From positions 4,951,501 to 5,015,500 of the forward strand of contig NC_052669.1 of NCBI RefSeq assembly GCF_016802725.1: a DNA stretch of 64,000 nucleotides. The letters run 5' to 3'. Source of the DNA: Solenopsis invicta (Eukaryota; Arthropoda; Insecta; Hymenoptera; Formicidae). The translations under genes and the position numbers were made by a program. Positions 23,965 through 34,549 of the stretch are shown here, piece by piece. A model generated the notes under the pieces. The model was given only the letters and a program-made list of their open reading frames with translations, made no database searches and had not been told where the DNA came from. Position 1 is the first letter of the stretch. Each line of letters starts with the position of its first letter.

Positions 23965-25100
23965 TATATGCCCGTCTGTACCTGCGTGCATGACCACGCC
24001 GGACTACCTTTCCCGATCGACGAGACGCGTTTTCCTGTGCCGACACCGGACGTCCGGCGCGGTCGACGGAATAGTAATACGCAATACGGCCGGGCATAGA
24101 TAGCCGCCCGTATCCCTACGTTCGCTTGAAGCATTCCATTTATATAAACTGATACGATCACGTCTAATGTAATAGAACTATAAAGACGATAGCTGGAGCA
24201 CGATCAACGATAAAAATGAAGTCGTACGTGGCCTGTGTGCTAACATTTTTGTGTAGCAACTTCCATTATTTTCTCTAATACCTTTAACGTTGGATATCTC
24301 TAATATATATTTAATGAATTATCTATTAAAAATAATATATTAAAGAGAATAATTTCGCTTTCTCGTTCTCTCTTTCTCTCTATTTCTTTCTTTCTCTCTC
24401 CGCTCCTGGTTTTGAATAAATTTTGAAAAACAACTTCAACAAGTGCTTGTTAAATTAGAACTGTCTTTGGATAAATAATCCACTTTTAGATGCCGTGGGA
24501 GTTACTACTTTATGTGTAACGGCGAGCACTTTAACTGAAAATTACAACACCTAATTGAAGGTTTAATTAATTGAGAAGTGACGTAGTCAGGCAGAATAGT
24601 TTCGAGGTTCGAAGTTATAACTCACTTACGATCGTTTGGCATAGGACGAGGTAGGGTTTTTGGCGAAACAGCGAGTCCCGCGGTCCGATAGGTACAACGA
24701 AATTGTTTAATAACGGATGAAACTTCCGGGCGTCTCGTTTACAGTGGACCGGATGATCCGCTGTCGCGTTTCCGCATCGATGCGACGGAACGAACGAATG
24801 CAGGCGATCCGCTCAGCCGGCGACATTGTGCAAAATATCATTGTTCGATACTGCGAGTCATGTAGGGAGGAAGAGAAGGGAAAAAGGGTTACCGGTGACC
24901 TATTCGTTTCCGGTGGCGCGGTGGAATGTCGATAATTGAGCCCGTGAAAGAGGAACGATGAAAGTCAGAAAATAAAATACTCACGAGTGTTTTACCGTGC
25001 GGCGTTATCTGCGATATTATGACAGGAATTACGTTCTGACAAAAGAAAATAAAATAAATAATTTTATAAAATTTTTAACATATTTAATATTACTTACAAA
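23965..25100. other. gene-free stretch with one small ORF
   Basis: Contains a CT-rich tract near 24360-24405, AT-rich sequence and a CpG-rich block near 24640-24950 that carries the ATG-led frame listed separately. Confidence 0.5.
24717..24935 (+). CDS. small ATG-led ORF, 72 codons, unknown
   Basis: An ATG at 24717 opens 72 codons with a basic N-terminal half, a short Glu/Lys run and two clustered cysteines (CESC). There is no signal peptide, membrane span or family match that I recognise. It lies in a CpG-rich block where open frames are common, so chance is the leading explanation. Confidence 0.1.
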   Translation: MKLPGVSFTVDRMIRCRVSASMRRNERMQAIRSAGDIVQNIIVRYCESCREEEKGKRVTGDLFVSGGAVECR

Positions 25101-25653
25101 GGAACATAACTAAGTATCCCTCTTCAATTTTAATATGCTTTGGATATGTTAAAATATAAATAAATTAATATATTTACGTATTATTTTTATTTATACTTTA
25201 ACGTATCTAAAGCATATTAAAATATGCTATTATATATACAAAAAATATTTGTTTTATAAGTGCGTTTTCGCGAATGTTAAGAGAATAAAATACAATTATA
25301 AGAGATAAAAGAAATGTTTTCAATAAAAATTGAATGGTTTGAAAAACACTTTATAATAATTTTAAATTTATCAAATTTTTGACATTTTCATTTTTATTAA
25401 AAAATATTGTTTTATCATTATTCTGAAATACTTTTAAAACTATTAAACTTTTATTTAACATTTTTATATGTTTCATAATTTCGACGCTATTTGCCTTGAA
25501 AAAAAAAACAAATTTTTTTCAAAGAGATGGTTTATTTAAAGTAAGAACGTGTTTATATATTATAAAAAATGCATGTCTTTTATTTATAATTATATTTTAA
25601 CATATTCAAAACTTATTAAAGTCAAAGAGGAACATTTGATTGTAATGTGTTTC
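25101..25653. mobile_element. nested foldback repeat, decayed
   Basis: The unit at 25101-25165 (GGAACATAAC...TTTTAATATGCTTTGGATATGTTAAAATATAAAT) occurs three times. A near-perfect inverted copy of its inner 45 bp sits at 25177-25224, forming a tight palindrome. A more diverged inverted copy spans 25581-25653. The sequence between is AT-rich with no ORF. The pattern suggests an inverted-repeat element with a second event, or a foldback element with subterminal repeats. The outer boundaries and target duplication are unclear. Confidence 0.55.
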
Positions 25654-26536
25654 CTCGTTATAAAGAAATAACTATTTATCATAAGAATTAAACAATAAAA
25701 ATTATTTCTTTGCACCATTTAGTCTGAAAAGTAGAAACTGAAAATCAAACGTTCTACAATAAACCAATGTAGAATAAACTATTTAAAATTTAATTTACTT
25801 ATTTTTCTTGACGTGCATTTTACACAAATTTTACATAAATTTTCAAGCAAACATTGCTATCCTATCACCGACGTCGGATGTTCAACGGAGGGAGATTTTT
25901 AGAACCAATATTAGTTCGGAACAAGCGAACAATCGATTAACTAAACATTCATTATTACTGGGGTGACCACCGCCAAATATTCACACAACTTGTGACCTCA
26001 TAGCGCAAGAATAATGAGAAATGAATTCGCAGTTGTCGCATAATTAATGGCAATGTGTTTTTTCTGAATTTTATTGCCAGTTATAACAGTTGCGTCAATC
26101 AATAATTGCCAGTCCGCGCCATCGTTCGCGACTTACCATATTTTCACCTGTTCTACCGGTTGTTTCTTGAATCTAGGATCTACGCGATGCGTTTCCGTGC
26201 TGCTTTGCATTTTACGCATGCGGCTCGTTCCATAATTTATGCCGTACGCGATTGTTTTTACTAACGGAGTACCGATCGAATGCATTTAACCGCCATGAAA
26301 TTTTTTTGTTATTGCATTTTTATGTTATCCGCCTGCTTCGCTTAAACATTGTCACAATACTTGTCCATAATCGCGAAGCACAATCGATCTTTGAGAAGTT
26401 CTTGGTTTGCCATTACGTATGCGTGACGTAAAACTTTCTGTAAAGCTAATTATCATTAGGCATGCGCACGAGACACGTTCTAACAAAACTCGTTAACTTG
26501 TTTTATATTCTACATATATTTCTGACATAATCATCA

Positions 26537-26564
26537 GGCGCAGTTACGTGAGTTTAACTGCGCC
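26537..26564. repeat. perfect 10-bp stem-loop
   Basis: GGCGCAGTTA and TAACTGCGCC pair perfectly around the 8-nt loop CGTGAGTT. It is followed by CC and then non-T sequence. No flanking pairing extends it, and no gene is adjacent. Confidence 0.85.
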
Positions 26565-27823
26565 CCATAACCGTGGATTACGAGCAGTATCGGCATGCAA
26601 ACGATATATAATTATTTCTGCCCAAATTAAGAAATATATTCAACAATGATTTCCAAATTTCGAGCTACGTACAAATTCATTCATTTATAAAACTCAAAAT
26701 TACAAAATTAACTGGGGAGCTAAAAATTATAATTCATTATATATAACTAGATTTTCTCCACATTATATTACGAAACTTTCATTAATTATCCGCCAAGTTT
26801 TTTCTGTATAATAAATCACGAACGTAATATTACTAGAAGCAATTCACCGTAACTCAAAATGCGTATTTTACGTTTGATGATAAGATCACAAACATCACGA
26901 AAAATTTGCTACTATATCCAGGGTAAATTGTAAGAGAAAGATCACGGAAACGATCGGCAATCCCCCTGGCTCTGAAACGTTAAGGAACGATCTCTCACAG
27001 TAATCAGGATATACGGTCGCCTCCGGGGATGGACGGTTAAACGCTGCTGACGGAAAGTACTACGGCGAACGTTCTAATTATTGTCTTCTTTCGGAAGCTC
27101 CGCGAGATTTCCCAAGAGTGATCGAGGCTCCTTTCGCGTCTCGCACGGCGAACTTGCGCCGATAACTTCGAAACTGGCGCGAACCGAGAAAGAGAGGGAG
27201 AGAACGGGAATGTGCGAGGAACGAGAAAAAGTTCGACGGTTCTCGCACGGAGACGAGTAGCTTGAAGTATATAGAAGCTCTTAAGGAGTGAGCGCAAACC
27301 GCATTGCGTATTTATGAGATTCCAGTTGTCGCTTTAGCGACGGCTCGCCGTCGGTAAAGTAATTGCGATAGGTGAGACGCGAATAATGAATCACCAATCG
27401 AAATAATTTAACTTTGGGGTCTAACTGTGGCGAAAAAAGATGGAATGGAATACGTTCAATCTCCTTCGATTCCTTCGCCGTGTTTTGTCGAAATTTTATA
27501 CTCTTTACTTAAAGAATCGCTCTTTATTTTAAATAAGATTCGAATAAATTGTTGATCTCTGTTGTACTAGATATTATGTCAAGACTTAACAATGTCATAT
27601 GTTAATAATGCATCTTTGAATAGAGGTTCTATTACACTGTTCCTCCTTTCGAAATGTCCAACAATTTATTTCATATAGCAATTATGTGACGTGTCTACAA
27701 GTCTAGTTATAGAAACTAATATTAGTGGAAACTGCTTTATGTAATATTGAGTGAAAATTTATCAGCATACTGTATCTCGTTTAATAGTATAATATTAATA
27801 GGATGAGCGCTATTATCAGTTTA

Positions 27824-27874
27824 TAGAGAGAAAGAGAGAGAGAGGAGGGGAGAGAATAAAGGGAGAGGAGAGCA
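27824..27874. repeat. GA-rich low-complexity tract
   Basis: Nearly pure purine on the plus strand, from TAGAGAGAAAGAG through AGGAGAGCATG. Read directly. Confidence 0.85.
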
Positions 27875-27936
27875 TGTTAAATACTAATTGAATTTATAAT
27901 TGAAATAGAAGCATTCTATTCTCAAGTAATGCATAA

Positions 27937-28203
27937 CTAGATCGATGTTATTATTAGCTGTTTGTGTAGAGCAACATAAATGAGTTTCGATACTGAATAC
28001 ATAGGCAATTCCGCGAGGCAAACATTATTATCGCTCAGTCTGCGACCTGCTCTGAATCGAGAGTTCTGACCTAAACCGAGAGTTCTACAACAAGCGAATA
28101 GATTTTCTGCTAATTTTAACGAAGCGATACTGTGGTTAGATAATGCTTCATGGAATTCGATACTAACGCTGCCAATGTACAATATAGGATGAACGAAACT
28201 TTG
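27937..28203 (-). CDS. coding-like open frame without ATG, 88 codons
   Basis: The minus-strand frame is open from 28203 to a TAG at 27939-27937. It has no ATG near its start (a TTG lies at 28182). Composition is ordinary and mixed, with a leucine-rich stretch in the middle and a hydrophobic tail. There is no repeat or low complexity. Nothing in it matches a family I know. It could be an internal exon, a decayed transposon fragment, or chance. Confidence 0.13.
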   Translation of the reverse strand, partial: QSFVHPILYIGSVSIEFHEALSNHSIASLKLAENLFACCRTLGLGQNSRFRAGRRLSDNNVCLAELPMYSVSKLIYVALHKQLIITSI

Positions 28204-29107
28204 TTATTGAAAGCCAAAATCCACAATACCGTAACATTTAACAAAGATCGATAATGAAACTCTAGATACTCACGATTAGTGCAAATAAAAAGAAAAATAT
28301 AGGAACGTAACGAAAAACATTTTCAATACTTTTATGCAATGTAATACTTTTTTTACTAGTCACGCGTTGAATTCTCTCCACTGCTACTTCGACTTTTATA
28401 CTTTCGCTTCTGTACTTTTACTTTGAATAACAAATAAATTATTAATATGCATATCGGCAGCGTAATATGATGGCGGAGATGACTATACGCGAAAAATTGC
28501 GTTGACGGTGTCTGGGCGAAAAACTGAGCGCTTTAATTCAGCTATTAATATATTAGACGGCTTCGCGTCACACCAGGTCGCGCGATTATATTTTACGCGA
28601 GGAGATGTTATGAAGAACGACGGTCGCTGCGATTACCGCGGACAGGGGGTAACTTTTTATCGGGACATTATAAGCGCTCCGTTTACGGACCGTGTCGTAA
28701 AGTAAATGTGCTTTATTCATTTCCCAGTAGATATCCAGCGAAGAGAGCGGGGGGAGGGGGGGGAGAAAGAGGAGAAGGGGACTGTGAATATAGCTATATT
28801 TCCAGTCCTTCGCCTTTTCTGCATCGTATCCTACGTTATGGCTAAATAAATAATTTAACTCGGACGATTTGGCCGCGAATACGCCCTGTGGAGAAATCAA
28901 GCAATGTGTTATCTAAATTACAGCCAATTCTAAACTATTTTATTACCTCTTTGTTTTCGTACTTTTGTTGTTGCAATCGAAAGTGCACGTATACGTTCGA
29001 TATATTTACATCCTGTTACGCAGCAAACAAAATTGGAGAAAGAGCTTGTGTATTGTAATTTGCGTAGGGGGCAGTTAACTACTAATTAACGTGCTCGGCC
29101 GCAGTAA
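28204..29107. other. gene-free stretch with G-rich tract
   Basis: A 67-codon plus-strand frame at 28502-28705 begins at TTG, not ATG, and is not called. A G-rich tract lies at 28749-28780. The rest is AT-rich. Confidence 0.55.
28749..28780 (+). repeat. G-rich tract with G-quadruplex potential
   Basis: Runs of 6, 8, 2 and 4 G residues separated by A or GA-rich spacers. The two long runs can supply four G3 blocks. Structure is inference from the pattern. Confidence 0.55.
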
Positions 29108-29386
29108 TTAGAATTCGGGATCTGGATGCGTCGAATGCTTACTATGAGGTGCATCGTTGTGCTCAGAGCCGGGAATGTCGAAGGGTGCAGCTTCCGTTGT
29201 TGCGCGCGGCTTTGCTGGCTTCCCGGGAATTGGGTTTGAAATGAAACGTTTGGATCTCTCTAGAATGCAACTTCCTTTCGAATGCGCTTCTTCCTTTGCA
29301 CTTTTTATGTCGCTGGTGCGATAAGGCTTGCAATTCACGCTTGAACGTGATTTACTGGTACATGCATGGTATCGCGTACGGTATCT
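29108..29386 (-). CDS. coding-like open frame with hydrophilic C-terminus
   Basis: The minus-strand frame is open for 92 sense codons and ends in TAA (29110-29108). The second half is rich in Pro, His, Ser and acidic residues and includes FISNPIPGKPAKPRATTEAA, resembling an unstructured secreted or nuclear tail more than random CpG translation. A CAG acceptor-like site lies near 29353 on this strand. There is no ATG near the start, so it would have to be a terminal exon. It lies 240 bp downstream (on the minus strand) of the ATG-led frame at 29623-29865. No family is recognised. Confidence 0.2.
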   Translation of the reverse strand, partial: RYRTRYHACTSKSRSSVNCKPYRTSDIKSAKEEAHSKGSCILERSKRFISNPIPGKPAKPRATTEAAPFDIPGSEHNDAPHSKHSTHPDPEF

Positions 29387-29622
29387 TCAACTTCTATTTA
29401 TTCCCATCGTCATTCTATATAAAGACGATCGAGTTATTTGTTTACAGCAGCAAAGTCTTTCCTAAAAAAAAAATGTATGTTTTTTACGTTTACGTTTATT
29501 CAGTTATTTAGTATCTTCAGATTTAATATCTATCTTTACAAAAAGTTTGAAAATTAACAAGTTCAATTGTCAAAGGACTTGAATAATGAATACAATTATA
29601 TATGACATACATTCGTTTATCG

Positions 29623-29865
29623 TCACACTATTTTTATCGAGAGTCTTTCGACCATAACGGAGCGTAATATCCGGTGGTCCCGGACATTGACCAATTCCCA
29701 GTCGGCTGTATTCTCCGGTATTCCGGTGTGGCTCGCATCGAAATCAACTGTTAGCTTGGCTACCAGCCAGTCTGATCGCTGAACGATCTGCAACTTCGTC
29801 TGACGCTCTTTTTCTGCACTCAAAAACGGCGAGAACATTGAAAGCACTCTTTGCGACCACGTCAT
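29623..29865 (-). CDS. small ATG-led ORF, 80 codons, unknown
   Basis: An ATG at 29865, in an A-rich context (ATTATGA), opens 80 codons ending in TGA at 29625-29623. The protein has ordinary composition, a short hydrophobic N-terminal patch, then mixed charged residues with two tryptophans. It has no low complexity. It lies upstream of the open frame at 29108-29386 on the same strand, but no consensus GTRAGT donor joins them. No family is recognised. It is among the better ORF candidates here but could still be chance. Confidence 0.22.
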   Translation of the reverse strand: MTWSQRVLSMFSPFLSAEKERQTKLQIVQRSDWLVAKLTVDFDASHTGIPENTADWELVNVRDHRILRSVMVERLSIKIV

Positions 29866-31814
29866 AATTAACGAAACGTCCGTAATGGAACCAACTTTGC
29901 CAAATTGATAAGAAAGTATCTCAGATTTCCGATCGTGTAATTACGCGATTCTACTTAGCGGTACATCTTATACTTTGAAAAATTTTTTTTAAATTTATTA
30001 AATTATCATGTATATAGAGAATACATGAAAAATGAGAGAAAGATATTTCTTTCGTACATGAGTGCGAAAGAAATTCGTCGGATACAAAAACAATTTTAGT
30101 TGTGACCAAATAATCTTTTTATATTATAAAATATATCTTTGATACTGCGAGAAACATTAAATACCTCAATGTAATTGATGAAATCTATAGAAGTTAAAGA
30201 CGCCCTTTTAATTTTCTTTTATTACGGCAGTAATAGATTACGTGAAAAATATATAGTACAATTGAGAAAATAACTATCAGATACTTTCAGCATTATTCCA
30301 TAACTAATTTCTAGTATATTAAAGTCATTAAATTAAATCACCACTTTGATTTTATTGATCCCGGTTAATGTTATTAGCACTTCTCGTTAACTTTGCGGCA
30401 TTTTGCTCTTTCGCGACCTCGCCAGCCTGAGATTGCCCGCATTTGCGAAAAATACAAAGACATACGGGGGGAAGGGGTGGCGTTAGAAGGGACGCGATAA
30501 GAGAACGAAGGTAAATGGAGTATTCCGCGAGTTCTCGATCCCATTTATTGTCTCCGCCCGCCCTTTTGTGGCCGCTACATCACACAGGAAAAAAGCTGGC
30601 GCTGATCCTAGAACGGAGGGGAGGCTGCCGGCTAATTTTTCAAAGGCTCGCGCTACGGCAGTCGCGATAATCCCGAATGAAAAAGTGACGGCCGCACACC
30701 CTCCCTCTCTCCTCCCCTGGTGCGGAACAACCCTGTGTAAGCCGATCGATGCTGTCCTTTGTATTTTACGCCGGGCTCGAGACGTAACGCTGTTCTCGCG
30801 ATATCGCGAACGCATGCCTCGTCAGCATTATCCACGAGACTCATAATTTAGATCGCGCCTAGAAGAATCACGACGAGTATTAATTGTCGCGCACGATGTT
30901 TTGTATCTGCGCTTGTCTCGCTGATATCTGCATCTATGCCAGCGTGAAAAGATGGATGTACGTGGAAAGGATGTAATGAAACTTAAGCTTCACACAAACT
31001 GCTACCAAAGAATTTCTCAGAATAATTTTTAAACATATTCCGACTTATTTTAAAGGCACACGTACAATAGGTTTGAGTAATAATATAATCAATGATAAAA
31101 TTATATTTTAATATTAAGTCTTTCTTGCTCTTTTTGAGATACTTTTACGCCAGATGGATCATGGAAATTATTAGCTTTCGGCTCTGAAAAATATCATAAT
31201 TTTCTCTCGGTTTGCGCGTTTTTCGATCTTATTCTTTTCAGAGCAATAGCGATCTTGATGGACCGTGCTAAGGAAAAGAGATGAAAGAGTGAGGAAGAGA
31301 GGAGTATAGAAAGCGCAGAATTCATAAATTCGTAAGATTAAGCTTTTAAAGTATGAAAAATAGCGGTATAAGAATGAGGGGAGCTCGGAGCAAATGTGGT
31401 CGCGGAAACTCTGCTTCATACCAATTCGTGGCAAAAAGTGGCTGCAAAAATGTGTACGCACAAACATTCGTACGCTTTTATTCCCTTTAATTAGCTGTAC
31501 TGATTTAATTAATAACAAACTTGTTCTTTTATAATTGATAATCAACTTGATAGTACAAGTTCCTTTTGAGATACGTTTATTCGGATCATTGTTATATATC
31601 ACATGTACGAATTTTTGATCACGGCAGCGGGAAAAATCAATAGAATCCAATCAATAGAATATACGAGCGATTATTTAAGAGATCTCTTAAATTCATTGAA
31701 CAATTGTAGTTTACGTACATTACGATTTCACGATTCATAATTTTACAACTTTTGCCACTCATCTTTTAATATGCTACGTTTGATATCGGAGTGCGCTCAG
31801 AAAAGCAGAAAATT
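29866..31814. other. gene-free stretch with CpG-rich block at 30483-30850
   Basis: AT-rich outside the block, with a perfect stem-loop at 30045-30074. The 30483-30850 block is CpG-rich and open in several frames on both strands (110 and 92 codons), which fits composition. 31171-31650 has a 159-codon minus-strand frame without domains in AT-rich DNA, listed under rejected. Confidence 0.5.
30045..30074. repeat. perfect 10-bp stem-loop
   Basis: ATTTCTTTCG and CGAAAGAAAT pair perfectly around the 10-nt loop TACATGAGTG. No function is evident. Confidence 0.8.
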
Positions 31815-32150
31815 TTAGTTAACTTTGGGAGGAGAGCCGTTGGGATTACGTAGACTTTTTCTTGTTGGCTTTCGGAAAACACTTGTCGTACCGAGAGGCG
31901 TACCATCCGTGATGTGCTTTAAAACTTCGTCCATCTGGAAAATCACCGTAGTCCCTTCGAGGATTTGCCCGTTTTTAGCTGGAGCGGCCGTTTCGTGACT
32001 CCGTAGTAACTGCTTTGCAGTATATTCCGAGTTTAAAAACTCGAAGTTATGGGTTCGGTAAGCCCGTGGACCGACGATATCAATATAACTACGAACACTC
32101 CAGCATATCGAAGTCGGCCTACGTATTTCGCGAAATTTTACTTTTAAAAT
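31815..32150 (-). CDS. coding-like open frame, 111 codons, no ATG at start
   Basis: The minus-strand frame runs from just after TGA (32153-32151) to TAA at 31817-31815. It is not CpG-island sequence, yet it reads as ordinary protein: mixed charged and aromatic residues, a central TTVIFQMDEVLKHITDGTPL segment and a basic, Pro/Asn-rich end. The first ATG falls about two thirds of the way in, so it would be an exon or a truncated gene. An AG lies near 32121-32120. No family is recognised. It is one of the two most coding-like stretches in the window by eye. Confidence 0.25.
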   Translation of the reverse strand: MLKVKFREIRRPTSICWSVRSYIDIVGPRAYRTHNFEFLNSEYTAKQLLRSHETAAPAKNGQILEGTTVIFQMDEVLKHITDGTPLGTTSVFRKPTRKSLRNPNGSPPKVN

Positions 32151-32845
32151 TCACATACATTTATGTGCGAATATAGTATATATTAATATATATAATATTT
32201 ATTAATAAAACTATTATATACTATTTTTTTCAAAATTTATATCGAACATTAATTCTGCGCAACCAATCGGAGTCATTTAAAATCTCAAATAATTTTACCA
32301 TTTTATCGATTTTCAAACACAGACATGTACAAAAAAAAAGTAATAAATGATTCAAGTTATATTTATAGGTCATAATTATATAATACAATCGCATTCCTAA
32401 ATATTAAAAGAGTATTTCAGAATTTTTTTAGATTTTTTAGAATCCAATGATCTTTTGCAAAATACATTTATTGATGATCCAGTTGATCTGATTGTAAGTA
32501 GCGAGAAACAGTTAGTTCGTGGAGAGTTATGCTAAAATTAAATACGATTCTTAATAAACTTCACATTAATAAAAAAACATTATTATATACGTATACATAA
32601 GCGTTTTAAAATATTTTTCTGAATTGGATCATCTAAAGCTAATTTTTAAAAGTGTAAAGAGAAATGAAAAATCTCTCAATCTTCATTCATTTTTAAATAT
32701 TCGGCTTGAATTTCTATTGTGCAATTAACTTTTAAAATAATTATTATTAAAAATTAAAATTTCAATGTAAATATCATTGCTCATAATACTCGTCGAGTAC
32801 TCTTATTTGTTCATTGTCTGAGTTAGAGGTTCACGATAAGGGACT
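32151..32845. other. AT-rich gene-free stretch
   Basis: About 700 bp of AT-rich sequence with no repeats or frames worth calling. It separates two coding-like minus-strand frames. Confidence 0.7.
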
Positions 32846-33052
32846 TTATGGGTTCCAAAGGAGTGGAATTATTTTCGGTATATCTTTAGTTTCTCGAAGT
32901 CGTAAGGAAGCGCGCGTCACAAAACTTTTTTCCGTAAATAGGATGACGCAAACGGGATGATAATGCCGGATGGAGTGCTTCTCACAATGCGAAGCCTGCT
33001 GGAGAGATATTTGATTTTTCTCAGCGTGATATGTTTTCTGGTATCGAGGCAT
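32846..33052 (-). CDS. small ATG-led ORF, 68 codons, unknown
   Basis: An ATG at 33052 opens 68 codons ending in TAA. Composition is mixed and histidine-rich in the first half, with no low complexity or membrane span. It lies upstream, on the same strand, of the open frame at 31815-32150. Spliced joining is possible but no consensus donor was seen. Probably chance or a decayed exon. Confidence 0.13.
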   Translation of the reverse strand: MPRYQKTYHAEKNQISLQQASHCEKHSIRHYHPVCVILFTEKSFVTRASLRLRETKDIPKIIPLLWNP

Positions 33053-33725
33053 CTCTAACCATGCAAGAATGTGAAGATCGTAAGCTAAGTTGTTTCCAAC
33101 ATTCAGATAGAGAAACCTGCTATGGAACTGATCGTCTTAACTTCTTAAAGGACTGATCGTCTTAGCTGACTAAGGATGAAGCCGAGTAAGAGAGCTCTGA
33201 ATTCACCGTCAAATAGGTATTCGTGATGACAGAAATTTGGATGCTGGAAGTAATTTAAGCTTTAGACGCTCTAATGGCCACTTGAACGCGATCGCAATAG
33301 TTAATAAGTACTTTAATCACTTATTGTTCCGTGCCCTCTGGATGCTCTTAGCTTCGTATTGATGAATTCTTATCGTGCTTTCTAATGGCTGTAGTCTAAA
33401 GACAGGTAAAAGCGTGCGCGTGCGATTATATTTCGTTGTTTGTAGCTTTGCTGTTGAGCTTTTGCTAAAAGTTTTGTCTGCCCTGTTAGTGTTATCAAAG
33501 AGCTTTAACAATGCCGTTTCTCATGGCAATCCTGGCAACTAAAATAAGAATCTTCCAAACAATTTACTGAAAATATCAGGTGATTTCAAATTCTGTGATC
33601 TTTTGGAAGAGATGATGTTATTCTTGTTATAGTATGTCAATACTCGCAGATAATACAGTAAATTATATTGTTGAAAGAATGACGTCAAGAACTGTATATA
33701 AAACAAGTTGGTGACATTTAAATTA
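33053..33725. other. stretch of intermediate GC with decayed-looking sequence
   Basis: Intermediate in GC and not repeat-like, with a minus-strand frame at 33317-33511 that starts at TTG. The 13-mer ACTGATCGTCTTA occurs twice, at 33127-33139 and 33152-33164. It reads like the remains of a transcribed or mobile sequence, but I cannot name it. Confidence 0.3.
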
Positions 33726-34110
33726 CAATGCTATTTTATATCAACAAAGAAAAAGTCTAAAAAAAAAAATATTTGCATGCAATTATATAAATTTCTGAAA
33801 AAAACAAAAATGGTACATGCTGTAAAAAACGTTGGAAATTTTCAAACTTTATCAAATGCTTTTTATAATATTGACTATTTTTATTCCTTTCCGAAACTTA
33901 CAAATAAATATCATAGATACACATAAATAATCTGATTTTTGCTAACACAAAATGACACTGTAATCCAATTTTTGTTATAGATAGCTCTTAACATTATCTT
34001 TTAACAAATAATTTGCCGTAATATCTGTAATCTAATACACTGTAACGCTAAAAAAAGTCAAGGATTTTATACTGACTGAATATTTGAAAATGAAATTTCA
34101 TGCTGTTCCA
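33726..34110 (+). repeat. dispersed repeat family, copy 2
   Basis: Same-orientation partner of 17620-18000, with shared blocks in the same order: CTATTTTTATTC, TGACACTG, TTATAGATAGCTCTTAAC and GCTGTTCCA. A 72-codon Lys-rich frame across its left part is a by-product of A-runs. The class is unknown. Confidence 0.7.
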
Positions 34111-34549
34111 ATTTTCTCTTTTACATTTAAAAGTTATGCTTAAATGGTCTTTTCGTTTTCGTTTTATTTGATTAGTAATTATAATTTAATTTCACTGAGT
34201 TAGCGTATTAAGTTCAGCGATATCAGAATTATAGTCAGAAATATCTACTATCATATATTAATTTTTTCATTATCTCTAAAAAAATACGTGATCGTAATAA
34301 AGTTAAAATAAATAAAAAGTTCGAGAAGAGAGAGAAATTTTTCGTTCTTATTGCCGTTCCAATCCTAGTAATTTGTCGCACGGTAGTTCCGTCCTTGTGC
34401 AAGGTAGTGTACAAAAGATGTTTTACAGGCCGATACATCTCAGCTGGTGCATTACGTGGTCGTAGGTGTTTCACGGGTGTATCTGTAAGCCCTATGATCA
34501 GTATCCGCATCCCGGTGATATACGTCCAATACCCGTCTTTCGAGAGAGA

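Larger units (their letters stand above)
25654..27936. other. gene-free stretch
   Basis: AT-rich, with a perfect hairpin at 26537-26564, a CpG-richer block around 26930-27300 carrying an arginine-rich minus-strand frame that I do not call, and a GA-rich tract at 27824-27874. Confidence 0.6.

Noticed and set aside
31171..31650. 159-codon minus-strand open frame
   Set aside because: Low-information sequence rich in Phe, Ser, Leu and Lys from AT-rich DNA, with no domain or splice support.
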